From Phycisphaeraceae bacterium (GTDB lineage Bacteria > Planctomycetota > Phycisphaerae > Phycisphaerales > UBA1924), in NCBI GenBank assembly GCA_019636695.1, contig JAHBXD010000003.1, positions 369,410 through 433,409 of the forward strand: a DNA stretch of 64,000 bases. The letters are read 5' to 3'. The notes beneath the pieces were generated by a model. The model was not told the origin of the DNA. It saw nothing but the letters and a program-made list of their open reading frames with translations, and did not search any database. Below are positions 16,088 to 25,125 of the stretch, piece by piece. The position numbers and the translations under genes are program-made. The number at the start of each line of letters is the position of its first letter. The stretch's first letter is position 1.

Positions 16088-17368
16088 ATGTCTCTTCCGA
16101 CATTGACGCTCGAAGCAGCCCAGGCCCTTGATCGGGCCGATCCATTCGCACGCTTCCGGGAAGAATTCCATTTCCCCGTGTCCGCGAAGGGCGAACGGGC
16201 ACTCTATTTCACAGGCAACTCTCTGGGACTTCAACCCAAGAGCACCCGTGACGCACTGCTTCGCGAGCTTGAAGACTGGGCGCGGCTCGGTGTCGAAGGC
16301 CATCTTCACGCCCGGCGTCCGTGGTACCCCTATCACGAGCTGGTGCGCGAGCCCCTGGCCCGAGTCGTCGGCGCGCTTCCGCGTGAGGTCGTCGCCATGA
16401 ACACGCTGACCACCAACCTGCACCTGCTGATGGTCAGTTTCTACCTGCCGACACGCGAGCGCTCTTGCATCGTCATCGAAGATTCGGCCTTTCCATCCGA
16501 TTCCTACGCCGTCCAGAGCCAGGTCGATTTCCATGCGCCCGCCGCGGGGTTTGACCCTCGACGCGGGGTACTCAGGCTTCGTCCACGTGAGGGCGAGCAC
16601 ACCCTTCGCACCGATGACATTCTCGATCTCATCGACCAGCACGCTTCGAGCATCGCCCTGCTGCTGCTCGGAGGTGTCAACTATCTCACCGGGCAGTATT
16701 TTGACATACCCGCCATTACGGGCTGCGCCCGAGAGCGCGGCATCACGGTCGGGTGGGATCTCGCCCACGCCGCGGGCAATATGCCCTTGCGTCTGCACGA
16801 CTGGGGAGTCGATTTCGCCGCGTGGTGTTCGTACAAATATCTCAATGCCGGGCCGGGGGCCATCGCCGGCGCTTTTGTGCACGAGCGTCACCTCGATCGC
16901 ACCGATCTCCCTCGGTTTGCCGGGTGGTGGGGCAATGACCCGGCGACCCGCTTTGACATGACGCCCGATTTTGCACCGGTCGCTTCCGCCGATGCCTGGA
17001 GCCTCAGTAACCCCCCCATCTTCTCGACCACCCCCCTTGTCGAAAGCCTGGCGATCTTCGATCGTGCCGGGGGCGTGGATGCGCTTCGAGCCAAATCCGT
17101 GCAACTTACCCGCGCGCTCACAGAGACTGTGCGGGCGATTCCAGGCGTGCGGGTCATCACACCCGATGACCCGGCCGCCCGCGGGTGCCAGCTTTCGCTG
17201 CTTCTTCCCGGTGACGCCCGCGAGGCCCATCGCCGATTGACCGCCGCGGGCGTCATGGCCGATTTCCGCGAGCCTGACGTCGTTCGCGTCGCCCCGACAC
17301 CCCTCTACAACTCGTTCGAGGAGATCTGGCATTTCGGAGAGATCCTGCGCCGCGTGACGGCACATTGA
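16088..17368 (+). CDS. kynU: Kynureninase
   Basis: 426 residues from the ATG at 16088, matching the usual length of about 416-425; an in-frame ATG at 16031 would overlap the previous gene. The enzyme is a PLP-dependent hydrolase that cleaves kynurenine or 3-hydroxykynurenine to (hydroxy)anthranilate and alanine. Seen segments are YFTGNSLGLQP, the PLP Asp region VGWDLAHAAGN, and the PLP Lys in CSYKYLNAGPG (K250). The substrate-side ending VVRVAPTPLYNSFEEIW is also typical. No other kynurenine-pathway gene is in the window, although nadA is present at 54.7 kb, so this may serve tryptophan breakdown rather than NAD synthesis. Confidence 0.93.
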   Translation: MSLPTLTLEAAQALDRADPFARFREEFHFPVSAKGERALYFTGNSLGLQPKSTRDALLRELEDWARLGVEGHLHARRPWYPYHELVREPLARVVGALPREVVAMNTLTTNLHLLMVSFYLPTRERSCIVIEDSAFPSDSYAVQSQVDFHAPAAGFDPRRGVLRLRPREGEHTLRTDDILDLIDQHASSIALLLLGGVNYLTGQYFDIPAITGCARERGITVGWDLAHAAGNMPLRLHDWGVDFAAWCSYKYLNAGPGAIAGAFVHERHLDRTDLPRFAGWWGNDPATRFDMTPDFAPVASADAWSLSNPPIFSTTPLVESLAIFDRAGGVDALRAKSVQLTRALTETVRAIPGVRVITPDDPAARGCQLSLLLPGDAREAHRRLTAAGVMADFREPDVVRVAPTPLYNSFEEIWHFGEILRRVTAH

Positions 17369-17456
17369 AGGCCCCGCTTGCCCGGCGCACACCATCGGTT
17401 CGTCTCGATCCCCCCCGGGCCCATCAGCCCGAGGCCACCCCGACCTACGATCGACC

Positions 17457-18746
17457 ATGCTTCCCAGGCGCCAGACACGCCAGGTCGTCATCGGGGATGA
17501 ACGCGTCGGCTTTGTTCGCATCGGCGGCGGACTTCCCGATGCGCAAGGCAACCCCACCACGCCCGCCCCCGTCTCAGTCCAGACCATGACGGCGGGCTAC
17601 ACGCATGATGTCGCCGCATGCATGGCCGAGATTCAACGCCTCGCCGCGGCGGGCGCTGATGTTGTTCGTGTCGCCGTGCCCGAGCGCAAGGACACCGAGG
17701 CCCTGCGCCACATCCTGGCCGAGTCGCCGGTGCCGATCGTCGCAGATGTGCATTTTCATTTCCAGCGCGCCCTCGAAGCGATCGAAGCCGGCGTGCACAA
17801 GATCCGCCTGAATCCGGGCAACATCAGCGATCGCGAGCAGGTGCGCGAGGTCATCCGTGCCTGCCGGCAGGCGCAGGGCGGGCGGGGCATCCCGATTCGC
17901 ATCGGCGTCAACGAAGGCTCGATCATCGAGCGCCGCGACAAGCAGAAACGGATGAAAGAACTCGGCGCTGTTTTCAGCGAACACAAACACGGATATCTGC
18001 TGGCGATCATGATTGCCAAGCTCGAAGAATATCTGGAGGTCTTCGCCGAAGAGGATTTTCATGACATCGTCATCAGCGCCAAGAGCATGGATGCCTCGCT
18101 GGTGGTTGACGCCTATACCGAAATCGCCAACCGCTTCCCGCACCCCCTGCACCTCGGCGTCACCCATGCCGGCCCTCGAGAGACCGGATGCATTAGGTCA
18201 ATCGCGGCCCTTTCGGGCCTGCTGGTCAACGGCATCGGCGACACGCTTCGGATCAGTTACGCCAGCGATCACATTGATGAAGTGCGCGACGGGCTGGAAC
18301 TGCTCTATGCGCTTGGCCTGCGTCCGCGCAAGGGTGCGGAATTGATCGCGTGTCCGACGTGCGGACGCATCCAGGTTGATCTGTTTACGCTCGTGCAGGA
18401 TGTCCGGGCGAAGTTGGAAGCCGAAATCGAACTGCCGATCAAGGTCGCCGTGATGGGGTGCGTCGTCAACGGGCCTGGTGAGGCCGAAGGGGCCGATGTT
18501 GCCGTCTTCGCCGGCGACCGACGGGGCATCATCTATGTGCAAGGCGAACGCGTCGCCAACGTCACGGAAGAAGAGATTCTTGACCGGCTGCTCGCCGAAT
18601 GCCGCAAGTTTCAAGAGCGTGTTCGCCGGGGCGATGCCCGGTTGGGCGAGAAGAAGGTCGAGATCGTCCCCCCCGACCCGATCGGCGAACTCGGGAGCGG
18701 CTGGGAAAAACTCGCGGCGACGCGCCTGACCGTCAAAGGCTCCTGA
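17457..18746 (+). CDS. ispG: 4-hydroxy-3-methylbut-2-enyl diphosphate synthase (IspG/GcpE)
   Basis: 429 residues. It converts methylerythritol cyclodiphosphate to HMBPP in the MEP isoprenoid pathway, using a [4Fe-4S] cluster. The TIM-barrel part includes VQTMTAGYTHD, ADVHFHFQRALEAI, KIRLNPGNI and IRIGVNEGS. The cluster ligands are in IACPTCGR and VMGCVVNGPGEA (three Cys), followed by the conserved GE of NGPGE. The protein has the short two-domain form, not the three-domain form of plants and Chlamydia. It ends IVPPDPIGELGSGWEKLAATRLTVKGS, a tail longer than in E. coli. Confidence 0.95.
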   Translation: MLPRRQTRQVVIGDERVGFVRIGGGLPDAQGNPTTPAPVSVQTMTAGYTHDVAACMAEIQRLAAAGADVVRVAVPERKDTEALRHILAESPVPIVADVHFHFQRALEAIEAGVHKIRLNPGNISDREQVREVIRACRQAQGGRGIPIRIGVNEGSIIERRDKQKRMKELGAVFSEHKHGYLLAIMIAKLEEYLEVFAEEDFHDIVISAKSMDASLVVDAYTEIANRFPHPLHLGVTHAGPRETGCIRSIAALSGLLVNGIGDTLRISYASDHIDEVRDGLELLYALGLRPRKGAELIACPTCGRIQVDLFTLVQDVRAKLEAEIELPIKVAVMGCVVNGPGEAEGADVAVFAGDRRGIIYVQGERVANVTEEEILDRLLAECRKFQERVRRGDARLGEKKVEIVPPDPIGELGSGWEKLAATRLTVKGS

Positions 18747-18869
18747 CCTTGCTCACGCATCACCCGTGTGCCCGCGGCAGATGATCATGCTGCGCGGTGC
18801 AGGTTCTGCCGCACAGAAAATTCCTGCACAGGCATGAAGCCCGCCGTGCCTCTGAAAGAGCGCATGAAG

Positions 18870-18898
18870 AAAGGCCCCCGATGCAATCGGGAGCCTTT
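18870..18898 (-). terminator. Terminator of the large pseudopilin-like gene
   Basis: On the minus strand AAAGGC-T-CCCGAT pairs with ATCGGG-G-GCCTTT around a TGC loop, followed by CTTCTTCATGC. It begins 28 bp past the stop at 18927. Confidence 0.7.
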
Positions 18899-18926
18899 GG
18901 ATGATGGTCAGACGATGGGAGCTCGA

Positions 18927-19973
18927 TCAACGGGGAGGCGGAGGCCAGTTGACCTGACCGGTGCGGATTTCGCTCTGATCCACGTCGGCGCCCTTCAGGC
19001 CGCCGCGGGTCTCGGCAAAATGCGCCCAGACCAGATCGCCGGTCGAGCTGTAGGTGCCGTTGCGAAGCGGCGGCTCCCACGGATCAGGCATGAAGAAGAA
19101 CTGGTGACCGCGACCGGCCCGCTGAGCGAAAGGACGCCAGCCTTCGTTGGTGTCACGCGTCTGATAGCTTTGCACGCGGCCATCGAAGAAGAGCAGCGGT
19201 TGCGACGAGTCGGGATACGCGAAGTAGAGACCGAACTTGCCCTTGTGGCGGCCGAACTCATCATAGAAAAGCACCTTGTTCGTCGCGAACGACATGTCGG
19301 CGAAGAACAGGCCGCCCAGACGGCTGTTGCCGGGCACCCAGTATGAGCCGCTGTCGTTGATGTAGATACGACGCGCCTCTTCGGGACCGGGAACCTTCAC
19401 GCCGCGGCTGGCATACCAGTCGTACGACGCGATGTTGGTCTGGTAGGACGACGAGTAGGGCCAGCGACGATTGACGCTGCCTGGCCCGCTGACGGGCTGA
19501 AGCGGCGCGAACTCGTTGCGGTCGAACCGAGCGCCGTTCTCTTCCTGCCACTCGATGCGGACACGATCTTCAGGGCATACCACGAGCTTCTCCGGGAGAC
19601 GGGAAGCGAGGTAGTCCTGAAGGACAAGGTGAGAGTAGAAGACGTGCGGAATCCAGCCGGTGATGCTGCCGGGGGCGATGTCTTCACGACCGGCGCGCCG
19701 GCGGAAGATATCGACCGCTTGGTTGGCGGCAGGCTGCGTGCCGAAGCCCGGCCAAGTGAATGAAAAGATGCGATCCTGGAACTCAACCGAATAGCTGATG
19801 GTCGCACGACCAAGCTGGCCGAGGTTGTTGCCGCAGATCGACTCGCGGGCAAGCTTGCGGGCGGTGCCAAGCGCCGGGAGCAGAATGCCCAGCAGCAAGG
19901 CCACGATGGCGATCACGACAAGCAACTCAATGAGCGTGAATGCTCTTCGATTGCCCGAACCTTTCTGGATCAT
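18927..19973 (-). CDS. Prepilin-type N-terminal methylation domain protein (planctomycete type)
   Basis: 348 residues from the ATG at 19973, where GGAGGTG lies eight bases upstream; the open frame to 20042 is leader. The N-terminus [27 protein letters not shown] is a class III signal, cut by prepilin peptidase before Phe, and forms the conserved pseudopilin helix. The rest is a large soluble domain with [23 protein letters not shown] and [16 protein letters not shown]. The FFDGR segment resembles the H-x9-DG region of planctomycete prepilin-like proteins, although the His is not clear. It may belong to a type II secretion or pilus-like system, or act as one of the many surface pseudopilins of these bacteria. 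Monocistronic with its own terminator. Confidence 0.88.
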   Translation of the reverse strand: MIQKGSGNRRAFTLIELLVVIAIVALLLGILLPALGTARKLARESICGNNLGQLGRATISYSVEFQDRIFSFTWPGFGTQPAANQAVDIFRRRAGREDIAPGSITGWIPHVFYSHLVLQDYLASRLPEKLVVCPEDRVRIEWQEENGARFDRNEFAPLQPVSGPGSVNRRWPYSSSYQTNIASYDWYASRGVKVPGPEEARRIYINDSGSYWVPGNSRLGGLFFADMSFATNKVLFYDEFGRHKGKFGLYFAYPDSSQPLLFFDGRVQSYQTRDTNEGWRPFAQRAGRGHQFFFMPDPWEPPLRNGTYSSTGDLVWAHFAETRGGLKGADVDQSEIRTGQVNWPPPPR

Positions 19974-20221
19974 CTTTGTACACCTCCAGAGGGCTGCGCC
20001 CTCCCATCGTGTCTTGCATGTCGAAACCCACCGTACCGACATGCCCCCACTTCAGTCTGTCGTGACTGCGTCACGCTCCTGAACACGACACCCGCCCCGC
20101 GAACAGCCTTAGGCGAATGTTCTGAACTCCTGCTTTCCCTGCCGCACGCCAGAAGAGCGCGGGCTATGCATACCTTAGGCCGGCCTTCCCACCTGCAGCG
20201 TGCCCATCAACGTCGACCATC

Positions 20222-21220
20222 CTACGGCAGAAAGTCCAACTCCTGCAACTGAATTCGACGCTCCAGCGTAGAGATCGAGGCTTCCAAGGCCGGGACGGAC
20301 ACTCCGCCCCGCTGCGCTTCCATTCGCAAATAGTCTAGAACGGTTCCAAGACTCTGTTCAGAATCCACAAACAACTCACGTTTCCAGGCAATAGTCGGCG
20401 GTTTTTGCGCCTCGGCCACGCCCGCCATCGGGCCGTGTGGCTCAGGAGGGTCGTGCTTTTCCCCGCGCTGAAGACCCGCATCATCCTTGGAGCCAGTAAC
20501 GGACTGTTCAGCCAATGTACGGTTTTTCGCCCGCTTGTCAACCCCATTTGGGCTGCGAGCCATGTATCCCGCTGCTGCGGCGGCTAAGACAAGTCCGATA
20601 ATACATGGCACGAGCAAGATTGATCTCGATTTGGCGGCTGATGGCCGCTCGAACGAGGCCGGCTCGCGATTCGACTGCAAGGGCGCGCTCGCACCAGAAG
20701 CGCCTCCCAGTAGCGGGTACTCCGCGTCCCCTGCGAGGGGTAGGCTGGCCGCGGCGATCTTGGATGCTGACGCTCGTCCAGGTAGCAACGCGACCGGGAG
20801 AAGCCCCAGGTGCTGACGATCGCCCGGGACAGTAAATGAGGCCCCGCAGGTCGAGCACAGCACTTCTTCCGCGTGCGCCTCGGCGCGACAGTTATGACAA
20901 TGGCCAAGGTAATGGGCCAGCCCGGGTGTACGCTTGGCGAGATTCCAGAATTGGTTCGTCGCAGGGCCTCGCACGATCGTTTCGCCGTTGATTTTCCCTC
21001 GAGCGATCAGGTCGCGCATGGTTTCCAGGGAACACCCCGGACGGAACGGGCGACCGGCATCGCGGATGAACCACGGACCCATGGCGTTTTGCGTGGCCTG
21101 GCGCGACAGCGCGTCGAACGCCCCGCCGCACGCCTCACATCGGGCCAGGTCGCGCGATGAGCCGCCGCAGAATGGGCATAGCACGGCGCGAGGCGCGGGA
21201 CTAGGAGGTGGCGTGGGCAT
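20222..21220 (-). CDS. Zinc-ribbon / GYF-2-like membrane protein
   Basis: 332 residues from the ATG at 21220; the frame to 21805 overlaps the coding region of the divergent lipoprotein and is rejected. N-terminal CPFCGG...CEACGG is one zinc ribbon, and CHNCRAEAH...LCSTCGASF is a second. Between them WFIRDAGRPFRPGCSLETMRDLIARGKINGETIVRGP resembles GYF-2 (DUF4339) domains, which bind proline-rich peptides or act as adaptors. A single membrane helix ILLVPCIIGLVLAAAAAGYMA follows at about residue 205, and then a low-complexity linker and a helical C-terminus. Function unknown; an envelope-associated adaptor is plausible. It is divergent from the SurA-like gene. Confidence 0.65.
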   Translation of the reverse strand: MPTPPPSPAPRAVLCPFCGGSSRDLARCEACGGAFDALSRQATQNAMGPWFIRDAGRPFRPGCSLETMRDLIARGKINGETIVRGPATNQFWNLAKRTPGLAHYLGHCHNCRAEAHAEEVLCSTCGASFTVPGDRQHLGLLPVALLPGRASASKIAAASLPLAGDAEYPLLGGASGASAPLQSNREPASFERPSAAKSRSILLVPCIIGLVLAAAAAGYMARSPNGVDKRAKNRTLAEQSVTGSKDDAGLQRGEKHDPPEPHGPMAGVAEAQKPPTIAWKRELFVDSEQSLGTVLDYLRMEAQRGGVSVPALEASISTLERRIQLQELDFLP

Positions 21221-21314
21221 TTCCGATTGTTTCCAGCTCGCGCCCGGCTTGTCGGGCGGTGGGTGCCGGCCTTGGATCAGGCAAGGCTTGGGGTGGCAGA
21301 GAGGAGTTCTCGTG

Positions 21315-22292
21315 ATGCGGATGCTCGGGATTCTGTTCGCCGCGGGGCTGGCCGGGTGCGCAACAGGGCCTTCTCCGACTTCCGGCCTGGACAACTCTGC
21401 GCGGTATGTGCAGGCCCGAACGAACGATGCGGGGCGTCCTGCGGCGATGATCGACGGCGAGCCGATAGGCATGGATGCGCTGCTGGGGGCGATGTCGGAG
21501 GCGGTGGGGTCGGTGGTGCTTGAAGAACTGGCCCTGACGCGCGCGCTTGAGCGTGAAATGGCTATGCGTGGCCTTCGCATCGATGCCGAAGCGCTGGCGG
21601 CCGAGCGACGCTTCCTGCTGGAACAGTTGGCGACCGAAGGCCTGCGCACGCCCGAGGCACAGGCCGGCGCCCTCAACCGAGTGCTCGCCTCACGCGGCAT
21701 CGGTGACACGCGCCTCCAAGGCCTTCTTGAGCGCAACGCCATGCTCCGGGCGATCGCCTCGCGAACCGTCACAGTCACGCCCGCCGAAATCGACGAAGCC
21801 TTCATCGTGATGCACGGTGAAAGGCACCGCGTCAGGCTGATTGTCTGCGATCAGCAGCAGGAGGCCCAGGAAGCCGCCATCCGTGTTCTCGGCGAGCCGG
21901 ATGTCGAGGCGGCGTTCTCACGTGAAGCACGCCGAATGAGCGTTGACCCCTCCGCAATTCGCGGCGGCCAGATCGAACCCTTCAGCGTCGAAGACCTGCG
22001 CTATCCCGCGGTGCTTCGCCAGGCGGCGGCCCGGCTGACTCCCGGCGAGGTCAGCCCGGTTTTCGCGCTGCCCGGGGGGTTCGGGGTGATTTACCTGATC
22101 GGCGTGACCCCGCCCGACAACGTGACGCGCGAACAGGTTCGCGCTCAGTTGGAGGAAATCGTGCGGCGTAGAAAAGAGCGCCTCGCGATGGAGGAACTGG
22201 CGACCTCGCTACTGCGTCGCACGCGGGTCGAGCCGATTGATCCGCGCCTGCGATGGAGTTGGGAGACGCGCGGAGACAGTGAGCCGCGATGA
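21315..22292 (+). CDS. SurA/PpiC-like peptidyl-prolyl isomerase lipoprotein
   Basis: 325 residues from the ATG at 21315, with GAGGAG eight bases upstream. The N-terminus MRMLGILFAAGLAGCATG has a lipobox (LAGC). Residues about 45-165 are a helical SurA-N-like region, and about 170-275 form a parvulin-like domain (HRVRLIVCDQQQEAQEAAIRVL, GGQIEPFSVEDL, ARLTPGEVSPVFALPGGFGVIYLIG). It probably acts as a periplasmic folding factor for outer-membrane proteins. The parvulin active-site residues cannot be confirmed by eye, so it may be a chaperone only. Confidence 0.8.
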   Translation: MRMLGILFAAGLAGCATGPSPTSGLDNSARYVQARTNDAGRPAAMIDGEPIGMDALLGAMSEAVGSVVLEELALTRALEREMAMRGLRIDAEALAAERRFLLEQLATEGLRTPEAQAGALNRVLASRGIGDTRLQGLLERNAMLRAIASRTVTVTPAEIDEAFIVMHGERHRVRLIVCDQQQEAQEAAIRVLGEPDVEAAFSREARRMSVDPSAIRGGQIEPFSVEDLRYPAVLRQAAARLTPGEVSPVFALPGGFGVIYLIGVTPPDNVTREQVRAQLEEIVRRRKERLAMEELATSLLRRTRVEPIDPRLRWSWETRGDSEPR

Positions 22293-22302
22293 CCGGGCGC
22301 CG

Positions 22303-23121
22303 TCAGACCGGGTGCCCGCGTTTGCGCGCGATGCGTCTGAGCACGCGATCGGTCGTTTCAGGGCAGATCACGGCGACGCCGAGGATGAACCGCAGGAGCG
22401 GGCTGGTCCAGACTTCACCCCGCGGGCGCCGCAGGCACCGCACAACCGCCCGCCCGACCTTCTCCGGAGGGTGCATGAACGCGGTGCGTCCGGAAAGATC
22501 GAACTTGATGTCGCGGCTGCGTGTCCGGGCAAGGTCGAAGAATTCGGTTCGCGTGCTTGTGGGATGCACGCTCGAAACACGGATGCCCTCTGCGCGCAGT
22601 TCGTGCCGCAGCGCCCTTGCGGCATAGTCCTGCGCAGCCTTGCTGATGCAATAGGCGCTGTAGAACGGCAAGCCGATCTTGGAAAGGCAGCTCGAGCAGA
22701 AGAGCACATGTCCGCTTCGCGCAGCCCGCATCGGCTCAAGGGCATAGCGCACCACATGCATCGAACCGTGGTAATTCACCTTCATCATGTCATCAAAGAT
22801 CGCCCCGTCGCTTTCGAGCACCGGGGCCTCAACGCCGAACCCCGCGTTGGCGAATACCGCGTAAATAGAACCGAAGACCTCAACGCAGCGTTCGACCGCG
22901 CGCCGGCACTGCGCCTCATCGGAAACATCGCATCCGACCGCCTCGGCGCGGCCGCCCGCTTTGATGATGCTCCCCGCGACCTCGGCGAGACGATCAGTCC
23001 GGCGCGCGGCCAGAAGCACAGGCATACCCGCCTTCGCGCATAATCGCGCTGTGGCCTCGCCGATGCCCGAACTGGCCCCGGTGATCAGAATCGGCCGATC
23101 GTGGAGTGGTACACGCGCCAT
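22303..23121 (-). CDS. Short-chain dehydrogenase/reductase
   Basis: 272 residues of the classical SDR fold: TGASSGIG nucleotide motif at about 14-21, ANAG in the middle, catalytic Ser in FCSSCLS and the YSAYCISK (YxxxK) pair. The AARRT segment after the second strand has an Arg typical of NADP(H) preference. Substrate unknown. It ends 10 bp from the stop of the convergent SurA-like gene. Confidence 0.9.
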   Translation of the reverse strand: MARVPLHDRPILITGASSGIGEATARLCAKAGMPVLLAARRTDRLAEVAGSIIKAGGRAEAVGCDVSDEAQCRRAVERCVEVFGSIYAVFANAGFGVEAPVLESDGAIFDDMMKVNYHGSMHVVRYALEPMRAARSGHVLFCSSCLSKIGLPFYSAYCISKAAQDYAARALRHELRAEGIRVSSVHPTSTRTEFFDLARTRSRDIKFDLSGRTAFMHPPEKVGRAVVRCLRRPRGEVWTSPLLRFILGVAVICPETTDRVLRRIARKRGHPV

Positions 23122-23155
23122 GGTGCATGACCGCGCATCGCGGCCGACAAATCGT

Positions 23156-23305
23156 TTACCCCGAAATCGCGCGCTCGGTGGCTTCGCTGGCTTCCTGAAG
23201 ATCCTTGCCTACGCCCTTGACGGTGTTGCACGAAGCCAGAACGCACGCCGCCGCGGCGACAGTGAGTACGAGCACGCTCCGAGCGATTGTTCGGGTTCGC
23301 GGCAT
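23156..23305 (-). CDS. Entericidin-like small lipoprotein
   Basis: 49 residues, read by hand because it is below usual length cut-offs. ATG at 23305-23303 follows GGGAGG by about six bases; stop TAA at 23158-23156. Signal peptide MPRTRTIARSVLVLTVAAAACVLASC ends in lipobox LASC, then NTVKGVGKDLQEASEATERAISG. The C-NT-x-G-G-K-D-x-Q region matches entericidin A/B toxin-antidote lipoproteins and their many solitary relatives. It lies 34 bp upstream of the SDR gene on the same strand and may be co-transcribed with it. Confidence 0.85.
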   Translation of the reverse strand: MPRTRTIARSVLVLTVAAAACVLASCNTVKGVGKDLQEASEATERAISG

Positions 23306-23411
23306 CGGTCAGCCTCCCAGGACATCGGACAATGAACGGTCATCACAGCGCAGACAGGATGCGCTCGAACAACACCATGATGATACGCCCTGCCCCGGCG
23401 CGCTATCGTGC

Positions 23412-24272
23412 ATGATGCCCGAGCCCACATCAACCGACCGTGTTCTCGGCTCACGCATTGTGCGATCACGGTCTTTGGGCGGCGGCGGCTGGACGAGCGT
23501 GCACCTCGTTGAACTTGACGATGGTCGCCGCGTCGTCGTCAAACGCTCGAACAGCCTTGACCTGCGCATCGAGGCCGCGATGCTCGACGTACTGGCCGAT
23601 CGCTCGAACCTGCCGACGCCACGCGTCGAGCACGTTTCCGCGGGCATCCTCGTCATGGCCTATGTCGCGGCCGACAGCCCCATCGATGCGCGGGCCGAGC
23701 GGCACGCGGCAGACCTGCTCGCCGACCTGCACACCCGCATCAGCCCGGATGGAACATACGGCCTGCATTTTGATGGCCTGATCGGCGCATTGCCGCAGCG
23801 CAACACACCGTGTGTCTCGTGGGTTGAGTTTTATCGCGAGCACCGCCTGCTGGCCATGATGCACCACGCCGGGCCGAATCTGCGGTCGGGCACGGTCGCC
23901 CGCCTCGAGCGCCTTGCCTCACGCTTGGGCGAAATGGCCCCTGACCGCCCGCGGCCATCGCTGCTGCACGGCGATGTCTGGAGCGGGAACGTGCTGGTGG
24001 ACCATGGGCGTATCGCCGCGCTGATCGACCCTGCCGCATACTACGGCCATGCCGAAGTTGAACTCGCTTTCATCGAACTGTTCTCAACCTTCGGCGATGC
24101 GTTCTTCGAGCAATACGCGTCGGCCGCGGGGTGGAGCGCAGCCGACCGCCGTGAATATGCCCGGCATCGGCGTGATCTCTACACGGTCTACCCGTTGTTG
24201 GTGCATGTCGCGCTTTTCGGCGCGGGATATCTCGGACAGCTTGAGCAATGCCTGTCGCGGCTGGGGTGTTAG
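23412..24272 (+). CDS. Fructosamine/ketosamine-3-kinase family protein
   Basis: 286 residues from the double ATG at 23412/23415. Family segments are VVKRSNSL...LRIEAAMLDVL (ATP-site Lys and Glu), LHGDVWSGNVL (catalytic Asp, Asn) and ALIDPAAYYGHAEVELAF (metal Asp). Such kinases phosphorylate sugars attached to protein amines (Amadori products) and so lead to deglycation. The bacterial members usually act on ribulosamines or erythrulosamines. Its stop overlaps the stop of the convergent yhhQ-like gene by four bases. Confidence 0.88.
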   Translation: MMPEPTSTDRVLGSRIVRSRSLGGGGWTSVHLVELDDGRRVVVKRSNSLDLRIEAAMLDVLADRSNLPTPRVEHVSAGILVMAYVAADSPIDARAERHAADLLADLHTRISPDGTYGLHFDGLIGALPQRNTPCVSWVEFYREHRLLAMMHHAGPNLRSGTVARLERLASRLGEMAPDRPRPSLLHGDVWSGNVLVDHGRIAALIDPAAYYGHAEVELAFIELFSTFGDAFFEQYASAAGWSAADRREYARHRRDLYTVYPLLVHVALFGAGYLGQLEQCLSRLGC

Positions 24273-25036
24273 ACCGTCATGCCCGGCAGGCGAATGGGCT
24301 TGAGACCGAACGAGCGTTGCAGTATGTACCTGCCGAGATAGATCCCCGGTGTCATCGCGACTGCGATCAGGAATTTCAGCACATACCCCGTGAACGCGAT
24401 ATTGATCGCATCGCGGAGATTCGGATTGTTGCCCTCGAGCAGTTGGAAGACATAGAAGAACAGAAGCGAAATGATCAGGCTGTCGAAGAGCTGCGAAATC
24501 ACCGTGCTTCCCGTGGCGCGCAGCCAGACGAATCGCCCACGAGTCAGCCGCTTAAAAACGCCGAACAGCACGATGTCGATCAGCGTGCCGCAGAGAAAAG
24601 CGACGATACTCGCCAAATACATCAGGCTCGCGCCGCCGAAGATGATCTCGAAGGCATCCTTGGTCGCCGTGCCCGGAATGCCCTCGTGTGTGGGCAACGC
24701 ACGCGAAACCCAGATGAGCACCCACGCCAGCGCCGCCATCGAAAAGGCAATGTACGCTACGCGCCGCGCGGCCTTCTTGCCGTAATACTCGTTGAGCAGG
24801 TCGGTCAGCAGGAACGTGATCGGAAAGGGCAACATGCCCATGGTGTGCATCAGCAGGCCGTCCTCAAGCGGCCACCATGTTGTCTGAAACGCGAACATCT
24901 TCACCCCGACGATGTTCGCCAGAAGCAGCGAAGTGATGTACACCCCCGCAAGCCACACATACACCAGTTGCTGCCGCGAAAAGGCATGCGGGTTGATCTC
25001 AAGGTTCGGAGAAGTCTGCGTCTGGATGGTCGCCAT
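24269..25036 (-). CDS. yhhQ: Queuosine precursor transporter, YhhQ/Vut_1 family
   Basis: 255 residues from the ATG at 25036 (the frame is open nine codons further). Six hydrophobic helices are visible. Family hallmarks are LLLANIVGVKMF near the first helix, FPITFLLTDLLNEYYGKKAARRVAYIAF, and SQLFDSLIISLLFF. YhhQ imports preQ0/preQ1 for queuosine tRNA modification, but no que genes are in the window. Confidence 0.9.
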   Translation of the reverse strand: MATIQTQTSPNLEINPHAFSRQQLVYVWLAGVYITSLLLANIVGVKMFAFQTTWWPLEDGLLMHTMGMLPFPITFLLTDLLNEYYGKKAARRVAYIAFSMAALAWVLIWVSRALPTHEGIPGTATKDAFEIIFGGASLMYLASIVAFLCGTLIDIVLFGVFKRLTRGRFVWLRATGSTVISQLFDSLIISLLFFYVFQLLEGNNPNLRDAINIAFTGYVLKFLIAVAMTPGIYLGRYILQRSFGLKPIRLPGMTV

Positions 25037-25125
25037 GGGTTTCGCTCGCAAGGGCCGAAGCACGCCTCATCGCGAGCTGCACAGCCCGGCCGAGTGTACC
25101 GGGCGCCCGGGATCGGGCCGACGCC

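Noticed and set aside
21919..21937. CACGTG-centred site resembling parS
   Set aside because: Only the core and part of one arm match; the left arm fails, unlike the perfect site at 61636-61651.
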